Made by a program: the position numbers and the translations under genes. DNA of 64,000 nt from Streptomyces sp. DSM 110735 (GTDB lineage Bacteria; Actinomycetota; Actinomycetes; Streptomycetales; Streptomycetaceae): the NCBI RefSeq assembly GCF_016482685.1, contig NZ_JACYHF010000018.1:1-64000 (forward strand), in the 5' to 3' direction. Under the pieces are notes generated by a model. The model was not told the DNA's origin. It did no database searches and saw nothing but the letters and a program-made list of their open reading frames with translations. Positions 1 to 7,681 of the stretch are shown here, piece after piece. Within the stretch, counting starts at the first letter, position 1. Each line of letters begins with the position of its first letter.

Positions 1-206
1 CGGGCGTACACGGCTTCCTTGCGGTAACCGACGATGACACCGACCTCGGTCAGACCCACCTCGGCGAAGTTGCCCAGCGTCAGGTCCAGGACCGTCAGCG
101 ACTCCTCCTCGCCCTCCGGGCCCACCGGCACGAGCGCCTTGGGCAGCGTGTCGGTGTAGGGGCGCAGACGCCGTCCGGCGCCGGCCGCCAGCACGAGACC
201 TATCAT
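1..206 (-). CDS. Sugar-phosphate/phosphocholine-type nucleotidyltransferase (5' part only)
   Basis: Only the first 68 codons are inside the window; the gene continues past the left edge. The start is ATG at 206 with a GGAGAA ribosome site just upstream. The N-terminus MIGLVLAAGAGRRLRPYT followed by LPKALVPVG is the NTP-binding signature of the nucleotidyltransferase superfamily (Rossmann-type, GxGxRLxP...PK). Such enzymes transfer a nucleotide to a phosphorylated sugar or phosphocholine to make an activated donor for envelope glycans or lipids. From memory, Streptomyces proteins starting this way are annotated as phosphocholine cytidylyltransferase family; the substrate cannot be decided from this fragment. 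It lies 167 bp downstream of rne on the same strand, separated by a strong hairpin, so it is probably transcribed separately. Confidence 0.8.
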   Translation of the reverse strand, partial: MIGLVLAAGAGRRLRPYTDTLPKALVPVGPEGEEESLTVLDLTLGNFAEVGLTEVGVIVGYRKEAVYA

Positions 207-321
207 CGCGGTTTTCTCCTTCGGTTCACGCGGCTCGCGTGCCGCCGCCCGGGTCGGACCGGCGGCACGAGGTGTCGGGGGGCCTTCCTACCGGGAAACG
301 GCGGGAAAAGTCCCGTTGACG

Positions 322-359
322 ACCGTGTGGCCCTGCCGGGAACGGCAGGACCACACGGT
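322..359 (-). terminator. rne terminator hairpin
   Basis: Near-perfect inverted repeat: a 9-bp outer arm (ACCGTGTGG/CCACACGGT), one C-A mismatch and a 6-bp inner arm (CCTGCC/GGCAGG) around a 6-nt loop. It lies 15 bp past the rne stop, as expected of a Streptomyces intrinsic terminator without a strong U tract. Confidence 0.8.
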
Positions 360-373
360 GATCGGGGTGCGAC

Positions 374-3300
374 TCAGCTCTCGTCGTCGGGCGCGGAGAC
401 CGTGGTGGTCTTCTTCGCCGTGGACTTGGCGGCGGCCGTCTTGGCGGTCTTGGTCGCCTTCTTGGCCGTCGTCGTCTTCGCGGTCGTCTTCTTGGCGGCG
501 GTCTTCTTGGCCGTCGTCTTCTTGGCGGCCGTGGTCTTCTTCGCGGCCGCCTTCTTCGCCGGTGCCTTCTTGGCCGCCTTGCGGGCGGTCTTCTTGGCGG
601 GAGCGGTCTCCTCGGCCTCGCCCGCCTCGGCGGGCGCCTCCGTCTCCGTCTCCGTAGCGGCCGACGGGACGACCACGACGGCCGTGTCCTCGGACGCGGT
701 GGAGGCGGTCGCCCTGCGGACCGCGCGGCGGCGCGGACGCGCCGGGGCGGCGCTCTCGGCGGGAGCCTCCTCGGCCGGGGCCGCAGCCTCGGGCTCCGGC
801 TCGGCGACCGGCGCGGGCACCGGTGCACTCTCCGCGACGGTCACGACGGTCGCCTCGGACCCGGCCGGGGAACCGGCGGGCGCCGACACCTTGCGGGTGG
901 CCCGGCGGCGCGTACGGCCCTGGGGCGCGGACTCCTCGGTCACCGGCTCCTGGGCGGCGGGCTTCTCGGCCACGGCCTCCTGCGGCACCACCGGGTCCTC
1001 GGCGGCGACCGGTACGGCCTGCGCCTCGGCTGCCTGCTCCGGGCGCACGGCGCGCTCGGCCTCGGCGACGGACTCGGTGCGGTCCACCGGAGCCTCGGCG
1101 CGCGCGCCCCGGCCCTTGGCGCGACCGGTCTCGGCCTTGCCGTACTCCGCCTTGCCGTTCTCGGTCTTCGGCGCACCGGCGGCCCTGCGGCTCGTACGGC
1201 GGCGCGAGCGGCCACGCCCTGCCGCTGCCTCCGCCTCGGCGACGCTGCTGTACAGCTCCTCGTCCGGGGTGAACTCCGGCGCGGGCAGCGCGAGCGGCTC
1301 GGCGGCTTCCGCGGCCACCTCGGCGGCCGTCTCGGTCACCTCCGGCGCGGGAGCCTCGACGGCCACCGCGACGGCGGCACCCTCGTGCTCGTGAGTGTGG
1401 GCGTCGCCGCCCTTGCCGCGCTTCTTGCGCTTGCCGCCACCGCCGCCGCCACCGGCGAACGAGGGCTGCTCCATGTGGACGATGACACCGCGCCCGTTGC
1501 AGTGGACGCAGGACTCGGAGAAGGACTCAAGGAGGCCCTGACCGACGCGCTTGCGGGTCATCTGGACCAGACCCAGCGAGGTCACCTCGGCCACCTGGTG
1601 CTTGGTCCGGTCCCGGCCCAGGCACTCAAGGAGGCGGCGCAGCACCAGGTCGCGGTTGGACTCCAGGACCATGTCGATGAAGTCGATCACGATGATGCCA
1701 CCGAGGTCGCGCAGCCGGAGCTGGCGCACGATCTCCTCGGCCGCCTCCAGGTTGTTCCTGGTGACCGTCTCCTCCAGGTTGCCGCCCTGGCCGGTGAACT
1801 TGCCGGTGTTGACGTCGACGACGATCATCGCCTCGGTCCGGTCGATCACCAGCGAACCGCCGCTGGGCAGCCAGACCTTGCGGTCCAGCGCCTTGGCGAG
1901 CTGCTCGTCAATCCGGTACGTGGCGAAGACGTCCGTCTCGCTGGTCCACTTCTGGAGCCGGTCGGCGAGGTCCGGGGCGACGTGCGAGACGTAGCCGTGG
2001 ATCGTCTCCCACGCCTCGTCACCGCTGACGATGACCTTGGAGAAGTCCTCGTTGAAGATGTCGCGCACGACGCGGACGGTCATGTCCGGCTCGCCGTACA
2101 GCAGCGTCGGGGCGTTGCCCGTCTTCGCCTTCTTCTTGATCTCTTCCCACTGCGCCTGGAGCCGTTCGACGTCACGGCGCAGCTCGTCCTCGCTCGCGCC
2201 CTCGGCGGCGGTGCGCACGATGACGCCCGCGTCCTCGGGGACGATCTTCTTGAGGATGGTCTTCAGCCGGGCGCGCTCGGTGTCGGGCAGCTTGCGGCTG
2301 ATGCCGGTCATCGAGCCCTCGGGGACGTACACGAGGTAGCGGCCCGGCAGGGAGACCTGGCTGGTGAGGCGGGCGCCCTTGTGGCCGATCGGGTCCTTGG
2401 TCACCTGGACCAGGACCGGCTGGCCGGACTTGAGGGCGGACTCGATGCGGCGCGGCCCGTTGGCCATGCCGAGCGCCTCGAAGTTGACCTCACCGGCGTA
2501 CAGGACGGCGTTGCGCCCCTTGCCGATGTCGATGAAGGCGGCCTCCATGGACGGCAGCACGTTCTGGACCTTGCCCAGGTAGACGTTGCCGACGTACGAG
2601 GTGGCCTGCTCCTTGTTGACGTAGTGCTCGACGAGCACGCCGTCCTCCAGGACGCCGATCTGGGTGCGCTCGCCGTGCTGGCGCACGACCATGACGCGCT
2701 CGACGGCCTCGCGGCGGGCCAGGAACTCGGCCTCGGTGATGATCGGCACGCGGCGGCGGCCCTGCTCGCGACCCTCGCGGCGGCGCTGCTTCTTCGCCTC
2801 CAGGCGGGTCGAGCCCTTGATGGACTGGACCTCGTCGGACGGCTCGGCGGCCTTGCGGGGCTCGCGGACCTTGACGACGGTGCGCTCGGGGTCGTCGGCG
2901 GGGGCGTCGGCCGACTCGCCGGAGTCACCGGCACGGCGGCGACGGCGGCGGCGACGACGGCTGGAGCTGGAGCCCGCGGCGTCCTGCGCCTCCTCCTCGT
3001 CCTCCTCCTGCTCGGCGGTGTCCTCGGCGTCCTGCGCGGCCTGCTCGGCGGCCAGGTCGTCGTCCTCGCCGTCCGTGCCCTCCTCGCCCTCCAGGGCGTC
3101 ACCACGGCGACGGCGGCGACCGCCCCGGCGGCGACGGCGGCGCGAACCGGACTCCTCGGAGCCCTCGGCGTCGTCACCCTCGGCCAGACCCTCGGCGGCC
3201 TCGTCGGCCTCCTCCGGCTCCTCGGCCTCGGTCTCGGTCGCGGCCTCGGCTGCCGGGCGGGTCTCCTCGGCGGGGGCGTTGCGGCGACGGCGACGGCGGC

Positions 3301-4630
3301 GCGAGCCGGACTCGGCACGGTCGTCGTAGGACTCGGCGCGGCCGGACTGCTCGCTCCGCTCGGTCGGCTCGGTCTCCTCCGGCTGCGCGCTCTCCTCCGC
3401 CTCGGCGGCCTCGGCGGCGGCTTCGGCGGCGGCGCGCTGCGGGGTCTGGAACCTCGGCTCGGTGAACACCGGCGCCCGGAAGACGGCCACGGCGGGGCGG
3501 GCGGGCTTGCGCGGGGCGTCGGACTCGGCGCCCTCGGCGGGCGCGGGCGCGGAGAACCCGCCCGCGGCCTGCCGCACGACGCGGCGGCGACGGCGCGGAC
3601 CGTTCTCGGCGGCAGTCTGCGGCGCCTCGGTCTCCGCGGCGGCGGGCGCCTCGGCAGCGCGGCGGCGGCCCTTGCGGGGCGCCTCCTCGACCTCGGAGCT
3701 CTTCTCGGCGGCGGGCGCGGCGGACTCGCCGGTCTCGGCGGTCGCCGGGGCACCGGCGGGCGCGGACGCCCGGCGGGTGGCGCGACGACGGCTGCGCGGA
3801 GCGGTCTCCGCCTCGGCGGCGGGCGTCTCCTCGGCGGCGGGTGCCTCGACGGCGTCCGGAACCTCGGCGGCGGTCTCGGTGGCGGGGGCGGCGGCAGGCG
3901 CGGACGAGCGGCGCGTGGCACGACGGCGCGTGCGGGGCTCCGCCTCGGCGGGCGCCTCCTCCGCGCTCTTCTCGACGCTCTCCTTGACGACCGGAGCCTC
4001 GGCGGCGGGCGCGGTGTCGGCGGCCGTCTCGGCGGCGGCCGGGGCACCGGCGGGCGCGGAGGCGCGGCGCGTGGCACGGCGGCGCGCACGGGGAGCGGGC
4101 GCCTCGGCGGCCTTCTCGTCCTCGGCGTTCTCGACGTCCGCGTTCTCGCTGTTCACGTTCTCGGCCTCCACGCTCACCTGGTCGTCGTCCTTGTCCTCGG
4201 CCGGAGCGGAGGCGGCGGGGGCACCGGCGGGCGCGGACGCCCGGCGGCGGGTACGGCGCGGCGCGGGGGTCTCGGTGACCTCGGCCGGTTCGGCGGTCTC
4301 TGCCTTGGCGGCCGTCGTCTCCACCGGGACGACTGTCTCGGCGACCTCGGCGGCGGCCGGGGCTCCGGCGGGCGCGGCGGCGCGGCGGGTCGCACGGCGG
4401 CGGGGGCGGGCGGGCGCGGCCTCGTCGGGCGCGGGCGCCTCGGCGTCCCGCTGCGGCTCGGCAGCGGGCTCCTCGGCCCTGGGGGTGGCCGTGACGACCT
4501 CGGTGGGGGCCTCGGCGGCGGCGGGCGAACCCGCCGGCCGGGAGGCGGCTCGGCGACGCCTGCGCGGGGGCAGGGTGTCGCTCGGGGTGTTCAGTTCGGA
4601 ACCCTCGTTGGGCTCGGTCGGTTCGAGCAT
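374..4630 (-). CDS. rne: Ribonuclease E/G family endoribonuclease, RNase ES type
   Basis: 1418 residues. This is the degradosome-type endonuclease for mRNA decay and rRNA/tRNA processing. The catalytic region sits in the middle (about 630-1045): S1-like RNA-binding segment (GVLEDGVLVEHYV, GNVYLGKVQNVLPSMEAAF), DNase I-like core with the first metal aspartate in IIVIDFIDM (about 980) and a second aspartate about 27 residues on, then the zinc-link CVHCNGRG. Low-complexity arms flank it. Residues 1-625 hold about eight RRRxxRR-xSAPAGAP modules separated by acidic Ala/Glu stretches, plus three runs of 7-9 arginines. Residues 1130-1418 hold three more modules and a Lys/Ala tail of KKTA-type repeats like histone H1. 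This matches actinobacterial RNase E, where the arms bind PNPase and RNA. ATG at 4630 has GGGAGA about 12 nt upstream; an ATG 7 nt before it is out of frame. Confidence 0.95.
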   Translation of the reverse strand: MLEPTEPNEGSELNTPSDTLPPRRRRRAASRPAGSPAAAEAPTEVVTATPRAEEPAAEPQRDAEAPAPDEAAPARPRRRATRRAAAPAGAPAAAEVAETVVPVETTAAKAETAEPAEVTETPAPRRTRRRASAPAGAPAASAPAEDKDDDQVSVEAENVNSENADVENAEDEKAAEAPAPRARRRATRRASAPAGAPAAAETAADTAPAAEAPVVKESVEKSAEEAPAEAEPRTRRRATRRSSAPAAAPATETAAEVPDAVEAPAAEETPAAEAETAPRSRRRATRRASAPAGAPATAETGESAAPAAEKSSEVEEAPRKGRRRAAEAPAAAETEAPQTAAENGPRRRRRVVRQAAGGFSAPAPAEGAESDAPRKPARPAVAVFRAPVFTEPRFQTPQRAAAEAAAEAAEAEESAQPEETEPTERSEQSGRAESYDDRAESGSRRRRRRRNAPAEETRPAAEAATETEAEEPEEADEAAEGLAEGDDAEGSEESGSRRRRRRGGRRRRRGDALEGEEGTDGEDDDLAAEQAAQDAEDTAEQEEDEEEAQDAAGSSSSRRRRRRRRRAGDSGESADAPADDPERTVVKVREPRKAAEPSDEVQSIKGSTRLEAKKQRRREGREQGRRRVPIITEAEFLARREAVERVMVVRQHGERTQIGVLEDGVLVEHYVNKEQATSYVGNVYLGKVQNVLPSMEAAFIDIGKGRNAVLYAGEVNFEALGMANGPRRIESALKSGQPVLVQVTKDPIGHKGARLTSQVSLPGRYLVYVPEGSMTGISRKLPDTERARLKTILKKIVPEDAGVIVRTAAEGASEDELRRDVERLQAQWEEIKKKAKTGNAPTLLYGEPDMTVRVVRDIFNEDFSKVIVSGDEAWETIHGYVSHVAPDLADRLQKWTSETDVFATYRIDEQLAKALDRKVWLPSGGSLVIDRTEAMIVVDVNTGKFTGQGGNLEETVTRNNLEAAEEIVRQLRLRDLGGIIVIDFIDMVLESNRDLVLRRLLECLGRDRTKHQVAEVTSLGLVQMTRKRVGQGLLESFSESCVHCNGRGVIVHMEQPSFAGGGGGGGKRKKRGKGGDAHTHEHEGAAVAVAVEAPAPEVTETAAEVAAEAAEPLALPAPEFTPDEELYSSVAEAEAAAGRGRSRRRTSRRAAGAPKTENGKAEYGKAETGRAKGRGARAEAPVDRTESVAEAERAVRPEQAAEAQAVPVAAEDPVVPQEAVAEKPAAQEPVTEESAPQGRTRRRATRKVSAPAGSPAGSEATVVTVAESAPVPAPVAEPEPEAAAPAEEAPAESAAPARPRRRAVRRATASTASEDTAVVVVPSAATETETEAPAEAGEAEETAPAKKTARKAAKKAPAKKAAAKKTTAAKKTTAKKTAAKKTTAKTTTAKKATKTAKTAAAKSTAKKTTTVSAPDDES

Positions 4631-4891
4631 CCGGGCATTTCTCCCGTCAGGCTCCCGGGCGCCGCGCCTGGTCCGGCACCGGCCTCTTCGGGCCGTCCGC
4701 CGTTGACGTCCGCGGCCCGCGCGATGCGCGATGGCCGCCGTCCGGGGCGCGGGCGCCGCACGGGAGCACTCCGTGTCCTGTCTCGCCGGTTCCGTACGCC
4801 TTGTCGGTACGGCCTGGCGAAAGTCTTCTGGTGGGTGCGCTGCCCGACCCAGGTGGCTCCCGAGTACGAGGGCGGCGCTACGGCGTGTGTC

Positions 4892-5716
4892 CTACACGGA
4901 ACCTTCCGGCGTCGCCGCCGTCGCGGCGGCAGCCGGTGCGGCCGTCTTGGCCTGGGCTGCCTCGCGGTCGGGCGCGAGCGGGTCGGTCACCGTGCCGGTC
5001 TCTTCATCGAAAGGCCCCTGCGCCAGCCTGGTCACCGCTGCGGGGACCGGCGGCGCCAGGTCGGCCACGGCGCGGAGACCGGACAGGACGTCGTCGGGTC
5101 GTACGGCAGGCGTCACGTGCCGAACAACCAGCCGCAGTATCGCACAGGGGTGGTCTTCCGGCCTATCAGCCCGCGACTGCGTCTCCACGACCTCCAGGGA
5201 GGCGACGGCCGGGCGGCAGTCGAAGGTGCGCACGCCGTTCTTGGTCGTGCGCTGCACCTCGACCGTCCCGGCCGCGTGGAAGGCGTCCGCCGCGCGCTGG
5301 GCCTCCGCCGGGTCCACGCCGTCCAGCCGCAGCTCCCAGACGGAGGCGGCGAGCCGGTCGGCGAGGCCGGAGGTGTGGGCCTCCACCGCGTCGGTGATGT
5401 CCAGCCCGGCGGGCAGCGACCCGTCGAGCAGACCCCGCAGGGTCTCGGGGTCACGCGCCGCGGTCAGGGCGATCTCGAGGTACTCCGCCTCACTGCCCGT
5501 GCCGGTGGGTGCGGCATTGGCGTACGACACCTTCGGGTGCGGCGTGAACCCCGCCGAGTACGCCATGGGTACCTCGGCGCGGCGCAGCGCACGCTCGAAA
5601 GCGCGCTGGAAGTCACGGTGGCTGGTGAACCGGAGGCGGCCGCGCTTGGTGTAACGCAGTCGGATGCGCTGCACCGCGGGTGCGGGCGGTGGGCCTTCGG
5701 GCTGTCGCTTGCCCAG
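4892..5716 (-). CDS. TIGR03936/DUF2344 radical-SAM-associated protein
   Basis: About 274 residues. The conserved block begins QRIRLRYTKRGRLRFTSHRD and continues with AYSAGFTPHPKVSYANA, typical of the DUF2344 partner of TIGR03960 radical-SAM proteins. The biochemical role is unknown; in some bacteria the two are fused. I place the start at a CTG codon (5716): AAGGA lies 8 nt upstream, overlapping the stop of the preceding gene (TAG at 5721-5723), and from memory homologues begin MGKRQPEGPPPAPAVQR, which this codon would give. The conservative alternative is GTG at 5674 (260 residues), which has no ribosome site. The C-terminus is alanine-rich and dispensable-looking. Translational coupling to the upstream repeat membrane protein seems likely. 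The usual partner is 7.8 kb away at 13492-15453. Confidence 0.85.
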   Translation of the reverse strand: MGKRQPEGPPPAPAVQRIRLRYTKRGRLRFTSHRDFQRAFERALRRAEVPMAYSAGFTPHPKVSYANAAPTGTGSEAEYLEIALTAARDPETLRGLLDGSLPAGLDITDAVEAHTSGLADRLAASVWELRLDGVDPAEAQRAADAFHAAGTVEVQRTTKNGVRTFDCRPAVASLEVVETQSRADRPEDHPCAILRLVVRHVTPAVRPDDVLSGLRAVADLAPPVPAAVTRLAQGPFDEETGTVTDPLAPDREAAQAKTAAPAAAATAATPEGSV

Positions 5717-5720
5717 TGTC

Positions 5721-6827
5721 CTAGTCCTTCGTGAGTGCGGTCGTACTGCTACCAAGAGTACGTGTGCCGCGCTCGTGAGGTTCCCGCCGGTCCAGCGCGA
5801 CCGGCTGCCGGGGGTCGCCGAGGAGCATCCGGCGCAGGTCCGCACGGGCCTGGCGGACGGTGTCGCGGGCGGTGGCCAGCGCCTGCCGCGAGGCGTGTCC
5901 CACGGCGCGTGCGACCTGGGCGGCGGGGCGCAGGACGTGGTCGCGCACGACGTGTCCGACGGGGGTGAGGACGGTGCGGTACGCCCAGCGGACCGGTTCC
6001 ACGAAGATCCACCGGAAGAGTGTGCCGAGGGCGCGTCCGACCACGAGCGAGACGCGTCCGGCGATCCGCCAGGCGTGTCCGAGGGCGTCCGCGATCTCGC
6101 GGCCGAGGACGGCGAGCACCCGTCCGACGGGCGCCAGAACCCGGCGCCACAGCCACCGCGCGGGCAGCACCAGCAGGACGCGCGCGGTCCAGTACAGGAC
6201 GGCGGCGACCCCGGTGACGACCAGGTCCGCGAGCCACGACACCCCGTGCCCGGCCGGGACGAGCACCCAGGTCCACAGCCAGAGCGCGGGCAGCACGAAC
6301 AGCACGCGCGCCGTCCAGTACAGCGCGACGCCCACCCCGGTGGCGACGGCCCGCGCGCACCGGGCGACCGCGCGGCCGACCGGGGCGAGCAGCCAGGTGC
6401 AGAGCCACCGCGCCGGGACGACGAACAGATGGTGCCCCAGCCAGACCAGCGCCGCGCCCACGGCGCCCGCGAGCCACGCCGTCCCCCGCCCCAGCGGGGC
6501 GAGCACGCGCGCGTACAGCCAGCGCAGCGGCACCACCAGGAGGACATGACCGAGGAAGCCGAGCCCCTTGCCGACCGGGACCACGACCCACCGCCACAGC
6601 GCGACCCACGGCCACACGAAGAGCGCCCCGCCGAGCCACAGCAGCGCGCGTCCCAGCGGGCGCAGCACGGTGTCCCTCAGGAAGCGTCCGGCGACGGTGA
6701 GGGCGTCCCACACCAGCCGTACCGGCACCACGAGCACGAGCACCACGATCCGCACCGGAAGGCGGATCGCCACGGCGAGGCAGCCCTCGGAGGAGGCGGG
6801 CGCCGCGGGCGGCTTGTCCAGGTCCAT
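5721..6827 (-). CDS. Repeat-built hydrophobic membrane protein, unknown function
   Basis: 368 residues, not recognised as a named family. After a short N-terminus and a hydrophobic segment (IVVLVLVVPVRLVWDAL) the protein is a chain of about seven related units of 27-55 residues. Each opens with a W/Y-x-x-V-L-x-P-V-G-R motif and ends with a hydrophobic strand closing in LFVxPxRWL. Two consecutive 42-residue units (roughly 140-225) are nearly identical and share YWTARVL(F/L)VLPA. Tryptophan and arginine recur at fixed places, suggesting stacked amphipathic or re-entrant membrane helices. The last 80 residues are basic and soluble. The stop codon lies inside the ribosome site of the DUF2344 gene, tying its expression to that of the radical-SAM partner. 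ATG start at 6827 is inferred from frame only. Confidence 0.75.
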   Translation of the reverse strand: MDLDKPPAAPASSEGCLAVAIRLPVRIVVLVLVVPVRLVWDALTVAGRFLRDTVLRPLGRALLWLGGALFVWPWVALWRWVVVPVGKGLGFLGHVLLVVPLRWLYARVLAPLGRGTAWLAGAVGAALVWLGHHLFVVPARWLCTWLLAPVGRAVARCARAVATGVGVALYWTARVLFVLPALWLWTWVLVPAGHGVSWLADLVVTGVAAVLYWTARVLLVLPARWLWRRVLAPVGRVLAVLGREIADALGHAWRIAGRVSLVVGRALGTLFRWIFVEPVRWAYRTVLTPVGHVVRDHVLRPAAQVARAVGHASRQALATARDTVRQARADLRRMLLGDPRQPVALDRREPHERGTRTLGSSTTALTKD

Positions 6828-6899
6828 GCACGTACAGACGCAGAAGTGGGCGCCATGGATGCCTGCGGGGTCGCCCTCCGCGTGTCGTCCCCGCGGGTG

Positions 6900-7520
6900 T
6901 CAGCCCTCCGCCGCCTCCGCCGGGACGGCACGCGCCTTGTACCGCTCCGGGTACCACTGGGTGAACCGCACGGCGCCCACCAGGAGCGCGATCGGCACGA
7001 CCCAGTTGAACCAGTCGTCCTGGGCGGGGAAGTGGATCGCCAGCCAGGTGAAGAGCGTCATCAGGACGAAGGCGAGTCCCCACACCGCGGTCAGTACCCG
7101 GTTGATGTGTTTGAAAATGGGCGAGTCCCAGTACTGACGCGGCGTCGACTCGCGCGCGTACTGCGCGGTGAACGGGTCGGCGAACAGCGAGCCGAGCGCC
7201 ACGAGGGCGACGACGCCGTTGGAGATGACCTGGGCGTACGTCTCCACCCACAGCAGCTCGTTCCTGCCGAGGGCGAGCGCGAGGACCGCCAGGACGGCGA
7301 AGAAGACGATGCCGGTCGCGTCGAGGATGCGGACCCTGCCGTGCCGCAGGTCCTGCGCGGACAGGGCGAGCGAGGCGATGAGCGCGGCGAGTGCCGCGTA
7401 CTCCCAGGTGCTGGGGCTCGCGACGACGCCGAAGATGATCCAGGGGGCGAAGGAGAGGAACACGCTGCCCGTGCCGACGGGCTTCTTGGCGGGGGCCTTC
7501 GTCGCCGTCTGCTGGACCAT
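6900..7520 (-). CDS. Multi-pass membrane protein, unknown function
   Basis: 206 residues from ATG 7520, with GGAGGAG 4 nt upstream. The open frame runs further to 7658, but that extension is Arg/Pro-rich and untypical. After a basic Ala/Lys leader there are about six hydrophobic segments (APWIIFGVV, YAALAALIASLAL, DATGIVFFAVLAVLALALG, NGVVALVALGSLF, VWGLAFVLMTLFTWLAI, WVVPIALLVGAVRF). The charged motif TAQYARESTPRQYW lies between the fourth and fifth. No family could be assigned with confidence. It is the first gene of the block separating the DUF2344 and TIGR03960 genes and is divergent from the hydrolase at 7682. Confidence 0.75.
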   Translation of the reverse strand: MVQQTATKAPAKKPVGTGSVFLSFAPWIIFGVVASPSTWEYAALAALIASLALSAQDLRHGRVRILDATGIVFFAVLAVLALALGRNELLWVETYAQVISNGVVALVALGSLFADPFTAQYARESTPRQYWDSPIFKHINRVLTAVWGLAFVLMTLFTWLAIHFPAQDDWFNWVVPIALLVGAVRFTQWYPERYKARAVPAEAAEG

Positions 7521-7681
7521 GGGACTCCTCCGTCGGTCGCGGTCCCCTTCCTTCATGGTCGCGCCCGGTGGCCCGGACCGCACGCGCGCCGCCCGTGTGC
7601 GCGGGGCCCGTGCGGCACCTACCGTGGAGATGCGGTCCGGATGCACGGGGGTCGGCACGGTCTGTCCCGGGAGCAGCCCCC

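Noticed and set aside
3000..4600. CRISPR-like array inside the 5' part of rne
   Set aside because: The repeats are in-frame coding repeats (RRRATRR-SAPAGAP) of uneven length without spacers of constant size.
1385..5734. A 1449-codon open frame on the plus strand over the RNase E gene
   Set aside because: It is an antisense artefact of high-GC codons: a run of Gly/Leu/Arg repeats mirroring the RNase E low-complexity arms, with no domain or ribosome site.
4892..6547. One long frame joining the DUF2344 protein to an upstream Trp/Cys/Gly-rich stretch
   Set aside because: The upstream part is the repeat membrane protein read in the wrong frame; the true frame of that gene is complete and ends at 5721.
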